From assembly GCA_013360495.1 (NCBI GenBank), contig JABWBM010000003.1:1-41665 (forward strand): a DNA stretch of 41,665 nucleotides, written 5' to 3'. Positions within the stretch are counted from its first letter, which is position 1. Each line of letters begins with the position of its first letter. The DNA comes from Planctomycetaceae bacterium (GTDB lineage Bacteria; Planctomycetota; UBA8742; UBA2392; JABWBM01). Under the pieces are notes generated by a model that was given only the letters and a program-made list of their open reading frames with translations, ran no database searches and was not told the origin of the DNA. The position numbers and the translations under genes are program-made. This document shows positions 24,177 through 32,168 of the stretch, piece by piece.

Positions 24177-26884
24177 CGCGATACGCGCGCGGAGTCGTAA
24201 GCATCGTGTGCTTGCTCATCGCGGGCGGAACGCTCTGCCGCGCCGATGATCCAAGCCATGGCAACCGCGACGCAGAGGCCGAGGCGCTCATGCTGCGCCG
24301 TATCGCCGCGTACTTTCACGGCAACGACGACGACCCGGCATCGATCATGCGTTGCTGGTCGCGCGAGATGGAACAGCGTGAAGCCGTCAGATTCGACACT
24401 CTTTACCGTCTGCGTGTCGCTACTGCGGCGCTCGACAGCGGCGAGGAAGCCGCGCAGAAACTCGCAACCGAGAGCCTTGACTATCCAACCGCCATGCCGG
24501 TGCGCGGCCAGGGCTCCGAGTTGCATACACCCTACGCCGCCATAGGAACGCTCTGGAACGCTTTGATGGCGAACCGAAGGCCGGGGCTTGCGGCGTCAGT
24601 GGCCGATTCGCTCATGACGAAATTTCCGGCGTCACGCTACGCCAAGCGCCTTAAAGCGGTTGCGTTAATGATCGACGGCAAGCTCGCGCAAGCGGGCGAG
24701 CTGCTTGCCGATTTACTCCGTGGCGAATCGAAGCAGTTTGCGTGGGAATACACATACACTTTTCAGGAGAAGGACGCCGCGCAGGAATTTTGGCGTTCGC
24801 CCTTGAGTCTCAACGACGTTCCATTTTGTCAGGAAGTCAGGGGAGTTCCGCTTGCCTATACCGTCGCCCATGACCTGCCGGAAGTTGAGTTGTGGGCGCG
24901 TCTCGCCGCGGCGGACAGTGCGGCGTTAACTGGCGCGGGACAAGATAAGGCCTGGACATATCTGAAGGCGAGGGCGCAATTCGAACAGGCTGCCGCGACC
25001 CATAACGCTGAAGCCTGCCGTACCGCGCTTGCCTCGATTTCGGGCGCGCTTGGCACTGGCGAGAATCCTATCTATCAGTTCCTCGATTTTCGCGCCGATG
25101 TCGCGACCGGTAACGCCAAGGGCGCGTTGGGCAAGTTCGGCCCGATCAGTTCCCGGCTGTGGCCATCGCCGTCAGATTCGTTGGTGGTCGCGCGTCAGGG
25201 CATGAGCCCGGCGGCCCATGGATTGGTGTACTGGGCGCTTGCTCTTACACGCAACGTCCCCGTGGCTCAAGTGGCAGAACATCTGTCCTACATTCCGCAG
25301 TACTTCTTTCCCATGGGGAATCCAAACGACCCCCGCGCCGTTGATTTACAACGTGACGCCTTCATGGCGATGTACGCCCTCGAACTCGAGCGTACCGCGC
25401 CAGAACGCTTTACCGAACTACTGCCCGCGCTGCAGGAACATCTGCAGATGAAAGTGAGCGGCGCTGACACCGCGAGTCAATATCAGTTCTTTGTGCTCGA
25501 GCATATCTGCTCGAACGCCGTGGACCTCGACAAGGCAAAACAAGTGTTCGAGATATGTTGCCAGTGGGTGGCGCACCTCTTCGGACCGGAGGGGCTCGAC
25601 ATCCCCGCCAGCGACGAAGCGCGCGGTTGGTTACACCTCGTCCGTCTCGATCGTCAATCGCGCGTTATCCCGGGGCCGCGTACGATGCCGATGGGCTGGC
25701 TTTTTCCGAACCGGCCGGACGCGTTGAAGTGCGCAGCGCTCGCGGCCGAGCGGCTGGTCACGCTGAGCGCGAACGCTGGCAAGGACGAGCTCGCCAAGTT
25801 CAAGACGGATATCGAGGAACAGGCGGCGAAATCCTTCCTCCCGTTGATGGAAAAGCGCGAAGCTGAAAATGCGAACAACTACGCTGGCCAGCTTCAGCGT
25901 CTCGCCTCACTGCTGGAGCAGTTCGAGATTCTGCGTGATGCTGTCAGTCCCGCCGTCGCCTCCGAGGTTGGCGAACCGGACTTCAAGAATATTCCGAAGG
26001 GGTGGAACCGCCGCTCGCTGCGCGCCGCGCTTAGCGCTAGCTCCAACGCCGGGAACCGGGTCGCGTTCGTGCGCAACGCCGCCGATACTCTTCCGGCGAA
26101 GGGGCAGCTCATGCCCCTCGAAGCGCTTGTCTACACCTTCGCGCGCGAGTTTATACGCGACGACGCCACGCGCGAGGCGGCCGGAAAGCCCGCGCTTGAC
26201 AAGCTTGACGACGCAAAGCTGCGCCTGCCTTTGCTCGGCCCAGCGCTCTTGCGTTCTTTCGAATCGCTGGTTCCGGCATTCACGAAGGATGAGGCTCTCG
26301 CGCGCAGCGTGATCGCAGCACTGATGGAAGACGAACTGAAACGTGTAACGAAATCGGCGTTGCAGGGTACCGGGAATCCAGACAATTCGCGTTCGCCCGA
26401 GCGTGTGCTGTACTCCAACGTCACACCTGAGACGCATTGGAGCTTTCCACGTAACTGCATCGATATTCTTGGCGCGGAGCACCGGGCGGTGACGCTGTAT
26501 CAGCGTTCGATAGCCGAGCAGCAGGAGTCCCTGACTGCGGATGTCTTACTCAGCGCAAACGGGCTGAACGCGATCGCGTGGAACCTTCACGGCGCGTGGA
26601 CCGGCGAGGGCCGTATCCAGCGCATGGCGATGTTCGGCCTCGCGTTCGGGGCGGATGTTTTCTCCATTCCACAGGCGCAATTCGCAGCCCCTTCAGGCAG
26701 CGCGAACATCGAGAATGTCGCCCATACGCTCGACACGGCGGCGTGGGGGCACTTTGCGTCGGGGGACGTGGACAGGGCCGTCGAAGTGGAGAAGTATGCC
26801 CGCGCGCTCAACCCGGGCGACCGGAACTATGATCTCACGCTGGCGGAGTTCGAGAAGGAGCGCAAGCCGAAAGACTCCGGGTAG
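24173..26884 (+). CDS. Secreted helical-repeat (TPR-like) protein of unknown function
   Basis: The 903-residue protein has a signal peptide (RYARGVVSIVCLLIAGGT, probable cleavage after LCRA), then predominantly helical sequence. Some segments look TPR-like, such as RLKAVALMIDGKLAQAGELL early on and the final GDVDRAVEVEKYARALNPGD, which is a good TPR consensus. No catalytic motif is recognised. It is the last gene of the kinase operon, joined to the HEAT-like gene by an ATGA overlap, and its predicted periplasmic location matches that gene's solenoid and the kinase's outer domain. The three could form one envelope complex, which is inference from operon structure and topology alone. No terminator is visible before the convergent gene ending at 26912. 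Confidence 0.68.
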   Translation: MTRYARGVVSIVCLLIAGGTLCRADDPSHGNRDAEAEALMLRRIAAYFHGNDDDPASIMRCWSREMEQREAVRFDTLYRLRVATAALDSGEEAAQKLATESLDYPTAMPVRGQGSELHTPYAAIGTLWNALMANRRPGLAASVADSLMTKFPASRYAKRLKAVALMIDGKLAQAGELLADLLRGESKQFAWEYTYTFQEKDAAQEFWRSPLSLNDVPFCQEVRGVPLAYTVAHDLPEVELWARLAAADSAALTGAGQDKAWTYLKARAQFEQAAATHNAEACRTALASISGALGTGENPIYQFLDFRADVATGNAKGALGKFGPISSRLWPSPSDSLVVARQGMSPAAHGLVYWALALTRNVPVAQVAEHLSYIPQYFFPMGNPNDPRAVDLQRDAFMAMYALELERTAPERFTELLPALQEHLQMKVSGADTASQYQFFVLEHICSNAVDLDKAKQVFEICCQWVAHLFGPEGLDIPASDEARGWLHLVRLDRQSRVIPGPRTMPMGWLFPNRPDALKCAALAAERLVTLSANAGKDELAKFKTDIEEQAAKSFLPLMEKREAENANNYAGQLQRLASLLEQFEILRDAVSPAVASEVGEPDFKNIPKGWNRRSLRAALSASSNAGNRVAFVRNAADTLPAKGQLMPLEALVYTFAREFIRDDATREAAGKPALDKLDDAKLRLPLLGPALLRSFESLVPAFTKDEALARSVIAALMEDELKRVTKSALQGTGNPDNSRSPERVLYSNVTPETHWSFPRNCIDILGAEHRAVTLYQRSIAEQQESLTADVLLSANGLNAIAWNLHGAWTGEGRIQRMAMFGLAFGADVFSIPQAQFAAPSGSANIENVAHTLDTAAWGHFASGDVDRAVEVEKYARALNPGDRNYDLTLAEFEKERKPKDSG

Positions 26885-26911
26885 GCAGAGCTGTGCACTT
26901 CGAGCGCGCCA

Positions 26912-27343
26912 TCAGTTCTTTTTCGCCGCTTCCTGATCCTTCTTGACCGCTTCGAGGTGTTCTTTCTCCACTTCCGCGCGCATGGCGGCATAGAGCTTCG
27001 CGAAATGTTTCGCGTCCGCCTTGCGCTGGGCTTCGATCGCTTTGTCGAAGTCGGCTTGATCTTGAAAATCGCCTTTCTTCGCGGCGGCGTCCCAGGCGTC
27101 CTTGTCGTTGAACTTGTGCTGGTCGCGCAACGCGCGCTGGCGGAGTTCGTACCAGTGTTTCAAGACCTTGCGTGCGCGCTCCACCAGTTCGGTGCTTTCT
27201 TTGGGCGCGGCTGGCTTGGCCTTCTCCTTGGCGGAATCTGCTTTTGCCGGTTCTTCCTTCTTTGCGCCTTCCTGCGCGAAGATCACCGGCCAGGTGGCCA
27301 GCGCCGCGATCAGCACGATGATTCCGAGACATCCACCACGCAT
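26912..27343 (-). CDS. Small secreted Lys/Ala/Glu-rich protein
   Basis: The 143-residue protein has a signal peptide (GGCLGIIVLIAALATWPVIFA, probable cleavage before QEG). A charged low-complexity stretch (KKEEPAKADSAKEKAKPAAP) follows, then a long amphipathic helical region (ELVERARKVLKHWYELRQRA onward to AAMRAEVEKEHLEAVKKDQE). No known family is recognised; the tail could be a coiled coil. GGGAG lies about 6 bp upstream of ATG 27343, and a perfect TATAAT precedes it. The promoter overlaps the stop codon of the upstream C39 gene, so it can be transcribed separately. Confidence 0.65.
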   Translation of the reverse strand: MRGGCLGIIVLIAALATWPVIFAQEGAKKEEPAKADSAKEKAKPAAPKESTELVERARKVLKHWYELRQRALRDQHKFNDKDAWDAAAKKGDFQDQADFDKAIEAQRKADAKHFAKLYAAMRAEVEKEHLEAVKKDQEAAKKN

Positions 27344-27366
27344 AGTTTCTCCCGTCTTTCGCGACG

Positions 27367-27372
27367 ATTATA
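27367..27372 (-). promoter_or_regulatory. Consensus -10 (TATAAT) of the small secreted protein gene
   Basis: On the minus strand TATAAT reads 27372-27367, overlapping the TAA stop of the gene ending at 27368. It lies 23 bp before ATG 27343, leaving room for the SD. No clear -35 is seen. Confidence 0.5.
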
Positions 27373-29356
27373 GCTTCGCGGTGGCCGTTTTTCCGGCTTG
27401 CTTGAGGATATTCTCCGCCACAGGATTGCTCGGCGCCAGTTCCAAGGCAGCCTTCGCGTGATAGGCCGCGCGCCGCAAATCCCCGGAGTCGAGATAGTCT
27501 TTCGCAAGCCGGAGTCTTGGCCTGATGTCGCCCGGGCGGTCGTCGAGAGCGTGCATCAACTCTGCCCGTCCGCGCTTGCGGTCGCCCGCGGAAAACGCGA
27601 TTTCGCCGCGCAGATAGTGGAGCGTCGGGTCGTCCGGGAACAAGCGCACGGCCCGCGCGTAGAAATCGAGCGCGCCGGCGTAGTCTTTTTGAATCATCGC
27701 CACGTCGCCCGCGTAGCGCAGCGACCAGTAGCTGTGTTCCTCAAGCTCGAGCGCTTCGTCGATCAATTCCTTCGCGCGGTCGAAATCCCGGAGCATGATG
27801 GCGATTTCTATCAGCGTGCGTCGCGCGGAGCTATATTCCGGTTCGCGTTTGAGCAGTTCCTCAAGCGCGTTGACGGCGTCGTCGAAGTGGCCTTCCTCGC
27901 GGTGCTTGAGCGCCTCGAGCCAGTTCTGCACCAGTTCCTGGCCCTCCTTCTCCACGAGGTCGAGCATTCCCCCCTGACGCTCTGGCACGGTGATTACCAC
28001 GAGGTTGTCCGTGAACGCCCACGAGCGCTTGAATTCCGAATAGGTGATTTCGATGGGATCATGGAAGAGCGGATCCTGCGCGATGACCACACCCATCTGG
28101 TCGTCGTAGCCGATCAGCGCGATGCAGTGGCCGTCGACGCCCGAATACTCGCCGACAACGACGGGGATGTCATTGTTGAGGATTTCCTTGACCTGCCCGA
28201 GGTCGCTCAGGAACGCGAAGGTGCGAAAACCCTTGATGCGGCCAAGGAAAGTAACGAGGTCGTTCCAGCGTGTGCCTTCGGTGAACACTTCCTCGGCGAT
28301 GCGGTCTTGCGTCTGCTCGCTGCCGAAATAGGCGAGCACGTTGGCGAGCGTGTTCGGCGCGCAGTAGTTGCGTTTCTGGAGTTTGCGCGGAAAGTTGGCG
28401 ATGGTGTGCTTGTTGCGCGCGTCGGAACTGAGGGCCTTGAGCCGCTCGCGCGCCTCGCGCCGGTGGGTCGAGCGCGGATGACGTTGCAACAGCGCCTCAA
28501 GCTCGGCGATGGCGTTTTTCGTTCGGCCCGCGCCGTAGAAGCAGCGCGCGAAACTTAAACGCGTCGAGTCGGCATTCGCTCCAGCCGGTGAGATCTCCAG
28601 ACAGCGGCGATGGAAGGCTGCCGATTCGCGGTACTCGCCGATCGAGCTATGCACCTCGGCCATCAGCGCCATCAGTTTCAAAGAATGCGGCGAGTTCTCG
28701 ATGCCATAGGCAAGGATCTCCTTGGCCTCCTGACTACGGCCACCGATATGGAAGAGATTGGCCAGCAGTTCGAAGGCGTCGACACAACTGGTGTCGATCT
28801 GCAGGGCGCGGGCGAGCTGGGCCTGCGCTTCCTCGGATGCGCCGCCGATGGTGAGGTAGCGCGCCTCGTCGGCGAGGAGCTGCGCCGAGATCAGGCCGAA
28901 GCTCGCGGCTTTCCTGATTGCCTCCTCGGCGGACTTCATGCGCTCGAGTCCCGCGAAGCAGACGCACAGACCGGCCCAGGCATGAGTGCGGTAGGGGATC
29001 AGCGCGTGCTCGTCCTCGACCACGTCGAGGAAGGCGTCCACGGCGAGTTCGGTTCGCCCGGCTTCGAGCCAGACGCGGCCGATTTCATACATGCTTTCCG
29101 TATGGAAGGGTTTGTGTTGCGCTGCGCGGCGGAACCACTGGCGCGCTTCCTTGAAGCGCTCGCGCCAGCGTGCGATTTTGCCCGCGAGTAACTGGGCTTC
29201 CGGCAATTCCATCATGCCGCTGAAGTGTTTTTTCCCGTGTTCGATGGCGGCGAGCGCGCCCAGGATATTGCGTTCGCTGACGTAGTCGCGCACCCGTTCG
29301 ATGCAGCCTTCGGGGCCGGTGAACTCGAATGTCTGCGTCTCCGGCTGGGTCTTCAT
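27368..29356 (-). CDS. C39-like papain-fold peptidase flanked by TPR arrays
   Basis: The 662-residue protein has three parts. Residues about 20-300 are TPR repeats (FKEARQWFRRAAQHKPFHTE, and ...EAKEILAYGIENSP). Residues about 315-455 are a C39-type peptidase domain with nucleophile C332 in KRNYCAPNTLANVLAYFG, H410 in DGHCIALIGYDD and an Asp in IAQDPLFHDP. Residues about 470-660 are more TPRs (YAGALDFYARAVRLFPDDPT). C39 domains cleave double-glycine leaders in exporters; here there is no signal peptide, membrane helix or ABC domain, so the enzyme is predicted cytosolic, with its substrate set by the TPRs. ATG 29356 is chosen because the extra upstream frame to 29416 looks non-coding. Confidence 0.8.
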   Translation of the reverse strand: MKTQPETQTFEFTGPEGCIERVRDYVSERNILGALAAIEHGKKHFSGMMELPEAQLLAGKIARWRERFKEARQWFRRAAQHKPFHTESMYEIGRVWLEAGRTELAVDAFLDVVEDEHALIPYRTHAWAGLCVCFAGLERMKSAEEAIRKAASFGLISAQLLADEARYLTIGGASEEAQAQLARALQIDTSCVDAFELLANLFHIGGRSQEAKEILAYGIENSPHSLKLMALMAEVHSSIGEYRESAAFHRRCLEISPAGANADSTRLSFARCFYGAGRTKNAIAELEALLQRHPRSTHRREARERLKALSSDARNKHTIANFPRKLQKRNYCAPNTLANVLAYFGSEQTQDRIAEEVFTEGTRWNDLVTFLGRIKGFRTFAFLSDLGQVKEILNNDIPVVVGEYSGVDGHCIALIGYDDQMGVVIAQDPLFHDPIEITYSEFKRSWAFTDNLVVITVPERQGGMLDLVEKEGQELVQNWLEALKHREEGHFDDAVNALEELLKREPEYSSARRTLIEIAIMLRDFDRAKELIDEALELEEHSYWSLRYAGDVAMIQKDYAGALDFYARAVRLFPDDPTLHYLRGEIAFSAGDRKRGRAELMHALDDRPGDIRPRLRLAKDYLDSGDLRRAAYHAKAALELAPSNPVAENILKQAGKTATAKL

Positions 29357-29440
29357 CCACCGTCTCGTCTCTTCGCGTTCCGTATCTCGCTCTCGTAGCG
29401 CCATGCGCCCTCGCATGACGTTTCAGTCTTTGAGTCGTCC

Positions 29441-29464
29441 GTCACGCGGGGGCGCGTGACGCTA
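29441..29464. repeat. Palindromic repeat ending GTGACGCTAC
   Basis: GTCACGCG (29441-29448), loop GGGG, CGCGTGAC (29453-29460) form a perfect 8-bp stem, followed by GCTAC. It lies between two divergent genes. The tail is shared with the copies at 2391-2400 and 35311-35320. Confidence 0.65.
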
Positions 29465-29570
29465 CTTTTCGTGTCCCGCTCTAGGAGAAGCAAGTATACC
29501 CCGCCGAAGCTATTTTTCGACCCGCAAAGCCGAAGAGCTTGTCCTTGCGCGCGGGCCGCAAGGCTGCAAG

Positions 29571-30476
29571 ATGCCAGCCATGCAGTGTCTTGACGTGGAC
29601 ATGTCCGGCGTATTCGACCCCAACCGCGTACCGGCGCAAACGTTGCCCGATACAGCGACGCTATTGACCGTGACGGCGGTTGGTCTGGCCGTCGTCGGCG
29701 GCTTCTTCTATTGGCTTGTCCGAAGAACGCTGTCGCCTCGCGAAGACTTGTCCCAATCAACCAGTCCCGGTTCGCACGTTGCCGCAGGAGCATTGCTCCT
29801 CGTAGGAACCTATTTCGTGGCGCAAGTGATTGGCAGCTACGCGGGCATGGCCTTCGCCGGGTACACGCCTGTCGAAAATGGCCCGCTGCCAACACCAGAA
29901 CAGTACCACCAGATAGACATTATCCGCGCGTTGATCGTGCTGTTGACACCTATTCCCTATATCCTGTTTTTGAAAAGCGGCGGCGCCACCACGACACACA
30001 TCGGCTTGCGCGGGATGGGGAAGCGCGCTGCATGGATCCCGCTGCTTTGCGTGACATGGACGGCGTTGAGCATCGCCACGGGCTGGTTCGCTGTCGCCGT
30101 CAGCCAGTGCTTCGACCTTGGCCGGGATACCCAGGAAGTTCTCGCCCGCACGATGCAGCCAAGCGATTGGCGGCTTGTGGCGTCGATCCTCTCGCCCGTG
30201 ATGGCGGCTCCGCTCGCGGAGGAATTCGTGTTTCGCGTGGGTCTCTTCGGGCTTGCGCGCCGATACACGGGTTTTTGGCCGGCGGCAATCATCGTGACGC
30301 TCTTCTTCGCGTCGCTTCACGGACCAGTGGAACAGCCGCAGTATATCGTTCCGGTGTCGGTGCTGGGACTGAGTCTGTGCTGGGTGTACGAGCAGAGCCG
30401 CAACGTCTGGTTTCCGGTGGCATTGCATGCCTTTCACAACGCCTCGGTTCTGCTCCTAACAGGAATGCTTGAGTAA
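29571..30476 (+). CDS. CPBP-family intramembrane metalloprotease (CAAX protease-like)
   Basis: The 301-residue protein has about eight hydrophobic segments. The three active-site motifs of the CPBP/Abi family are present in order: EExxxR in PLAEEFVFRVGLFGL, FxxxH in FFASLHGP, and HxxxN in LHAFHNAS. Eukaryotic members cleave prenylated proteins; bacterial members act in bacteriocin self-immunity or membrane-protein processing, and the substrate here is unknown. The start is uncertain: ATG 29571, 29580 and 29601 are in frame, with no strong SD. It lies 7 bp upstream of the sulfotransferase ATG and is probably co-transcribed with it. This is the second intramembrane protease in the window after the M50 enzyme. 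Confidence 0.85.
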   Translation: MPAMQCLDVDMSGVFDPNRVPAQTLPDTATLLTVTAVGLAVVGGFFYWLVRRTLSPREDLSQSTSPGSHVAAGALLLVGTYFVAQVIGSYAGMAFAGYTPVENGPLPTPEQYHQIDIIRALIVLLTPIPYILFLKSGGATTTHIGLRGMGKRAAWIPLLCVTWTALSIATGWFAVAVSQCFDLGRDTQEVLARTMQPSDWRLVASILSPVMAAPLAEEFVFRVGLFGLARRYTGFWPAAIIVTLFFASLHGPVEQPQYIVPVSVLGLSLCWVYEQSRNVWFPVALHAFHNASVLLLTGMLE

Positions 30477-30483
30477 GGGGCCC

Positions 30484-31512
30484 ATGACAGCAAGCCCGGT
30501 CCAGACTAGCCATACCCGGCCGCGAACCATCGCCTATATCGTTGGCAGCGCGCGAAGCGGTTCGACCCTGCTTGGAATGCTGCTCGGTAATCACCCCGAG
30601 TGTTTCGCCATGGGCGAGATGGATAGCCTCGGCTCGTACCTCTCTCGCGCGAAAAGCCCAAACGCACTCTGCACTTGCGGAAGGATGCTCGACGAATGTC
30701 CATTCTGGAAAGCCGTTCTCGTTCGCGCGCAGGAACTTCTCAAGGAAACCGGGATTGCCCAGGATCTCGCAATGCTGCGCGAGCGGCCGCTGAATCGCCA
30801 GTACGGTACAGGATTGTTCGACACCAATATTCATGGTTTTCATCCATCATGGATTCACACGGCCATGCACCGGGCGGCGTTGCTTGCCGCGACATCGCTG
30901 CCGCACTGCGCTTCCCGCTTGACGCTTCGCCGGTTTGGCGGCCGCTACCGGAAAGCGGCGGAAAACTCGCTCTTTTGGTACGGCATCATCAGCCAAGTGA
31001 GCGAGAGACCGGTTGTGCTCGACTGTGGCAAGGGGGTTTTACGAATGCTCGCACTCGGCGCATGTGCGCCGGGGCCGTTGAAAGTGATCCACTTGATTCG
31101 CGACGGGCGGGGACAGGCGGCATCCATGAAGCGCGCGACGAGGCAGGATGTTGCAACGTCGGCTCGCAGGTGGGTCAGGGGAAACCGGAGAATCATGCGG
31201 ATGTACGGGAGAATGGACGCTTCTAACGTGTGTAGAGTGAGTTACGAGGCGCTCTGCCGTGACCCACGCGCGACACTTGAAGTGCTCTATGCGTTTCTTG
31301 GTTGCCGCGCGTTTCATGAAGGTGAATGGCAGCGCGCGTTGACGTTAGAGAAAACGTCGTCCCATATGCTCGGCGGAAATCCGATGCGCTTTCGAAACGA
31401 TGAACGGACGATCGCGCCCGATGAGCGCTGGCGGGACGAATTGAGCGAGGACGAACTGCGGCGTTTCCAAAATGTCAAAGGCGCGCGCGAGATGCTTGAA
31501 TTGTGCCGGTGA
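30484..31512 (+). CDS. Sulfotransferase-family protein
   Basis: The 342-residue protein carries both PAPS-binding signatures. The 5'-phosphosulfate loop is IVGSARSGSTLLGMLLGNHP near the N-terminus, and the 3'-phosphate region is KVIHLIRDGRGQAASM in the second half. The C-terminal part (ASNVCRVSYEALCRDPRATL, then a final DELRRFQNVKGAREML) follows the Sulfotransfer_3 family pattern. Such enzymes transfer sulfate from PAPS to carbohydrates, lipids or peptides; the acceptor cannot be read from sequence. Four Cys residues cluster in the first third (TCGRMLDECPFW region). ATG 30484 has AAGGGG only 3 bp upstream; a TTG at 30469 is in frame but inside the CPBP gene. Confidence 0.83.
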   Translation: MTASPVQTSHTRPRTIAYIVGSARSGSTLLGMLLGNHPECFAMGEMDSLGSYLSRAKSPNALCTCGRMLDECPFWKAVLVRAQELLKETGIAQDLAMLRERPLNRQYGTGLFDTNIHGFHPSWIHTAMHRAALLAATSLPHCASRLTLRRFGGRYRKAAENSLFWYGIISQVSERPVVLDCGKGVLRMLALGACAPGPLKVIHLIRDGRGQAASMKRATRQDVATSARRWVRGNRRIMRMYGRMDASNVCRVSYEALCRDPRATLEVLYAFLGCRAFHEGEWQRALTLEKTSSHMLGGNPMRFRNDERTIAPDERWRDELSEDELRRFQNVKGAREMLELCR

Positions 31513-31546
31513 CGTCATGAGCGGCGTTCCCCATCGCATGCGAACG

Positions 31547-31555
31547 TGATAGCAT
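31547..31555 (+). promoter_or_regulatory. Extended -10 placing a leaderless start for the 88-residue protein
   Basis: TGATAGCAT: the hexamer TAGCAT (31550-31555) ends exactly 7 bp before ATG 31563. No SD lies between. Confidence 0.4.
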
Positions 31556-31562
31556 ATGCGCC

Positions 31563-31829
31563 ATGAGCGAAGACCCAGCCCTGTCGCAGCCGCCGGTGAT
31601 ACTTCTCCAAAACCGAGAAGGCGGGAGCATCTTCTGGCGGGCAGCGATCTCGCTGAGCAACAAGACGCTGACGAAAACCGCGAAGCTCAACATCAAGAGC
31701 GGCACAGTGTCCGGTTCCGACGCCGAGAAGAACGCCACCGACCTCGCTTACAAGGCGATTTGCGATATGTGCGCGGAAAAGGGCGTCCCCCCGCCGAAGT
31801 TCAAATACTGCATCGTGCAGAAGGGGTGA
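31563..31829 (+). CDS. Small unknown protein (88 aa)
   Basis: No family is recognised. The protein is soluble and Lys/Ser/Thr-rich, with a likely beta segment (PPVILLQNREGGSIFWRAAI), a basic stretch (KTLTKTAKLNIKSGTVSG) and a helix (AEKNATDLAYKAICDMCAEK), ending in KFKYCIVQKG. The two C-terminal-half Cys plus the final one do not form an obvious metal site. It has no SD, but an extended -10 fits a leaderless transcript. The gene stands alone, 50 bp after the sulfotransferase. Coding status rests on length, start context and non-repetitive composition. Confidence 0.5.
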   Translation: MSEDPALSQPPVILLQNREGGSIFWRAAISLSNKTLTKTAKLNIKSGTVSGSDAEKNATDLAYKAICDMCAEKGVPPPKFKYCIVQKG

Positions 31830-31837
31830 TGAATCTC

Positions 31838-31846
31838 TGCTAAGAT
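31838..31846 (+). promoter_or_regulatory. Extended -10 placing a leaderless start for the 104-residue protein and rlmN
   Basis: TGCTAAGAT: the hexamer TAAGAT (31841-31846) ends exactly 7 bp before ATG 31854. No SD lies between. The CTCTGCTAA core is shared with the kinase-operon promoter. Confidence 0.45.
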
Positions 31847-31853
31847 CGTCGAA

Positions 31854-32168
31854 ATGGCGGCGCGGAAACATTGCTGTACTATGAGGAAAAGCCCTTTACT
31901 TAGACGTTATTGGATAACCTTTGAATCGGATCCTAACAATCCGCTCGGTTGTGGCGTAACCGCTTATTCGATAGAGGACGCACTTCGTCTTCTACAACAT
32001 GAATATTTGGACGAGATGGGATACCCCTTGAAGCCGGTAAAGAATGTTACAGAAGACGTTGACGTGAGAACGCTCGATCAAGGACATGTCGTACCCAATG
32101 TTGGACTTGTTTCTGAGCGAGGCGTTTGGTTCCCACGCTGTAATGTTCGAGACTTAAAGCGCCCATGA
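31854..32168 (+). CDS. Small unknown protein (104 aa) coupled to rlmN
   Basis: The function is not recognised. The core RYWITFESDPNNPLGCGVTA followed by YSIEDALRLLQHEYLDEMGY looks like a small alpha/beta domain; similar short hypothetical proteins with a W-I-x-F ... G-V-T-A-Y-S-x-E-D-A pattern are, from memory, widespread. Base composition is visibly more AT-rich than the neighbouring genes, which may indicate acquisition. ATG 31854 fits the leaderless promoter; ATG 31881 is an alternative. The stop overlaps the rlmN ATG as ATGA (32165-32168), so rlmN translation is probably coupled to it. Confidence 0.55.
   Translation: MAARKHCCTMRKSPLLRRYWITFESDPNNPLGCGVTAYSIEDALRLLQHEYLDEMGYPLKPVKNVTEDVDVRTLDQGHVVPNVGLVSERGVWFPRCNVRDLKRP

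Noticed and set aside
29357-29416. Longer N-terminus for the C39/TPR gene (start at 29416)
   Set aside because: The added residues are low-complexity Arg/Glu (RERDTEREETRRW) next to a palindromic repeat, and look like non-coding DNA.
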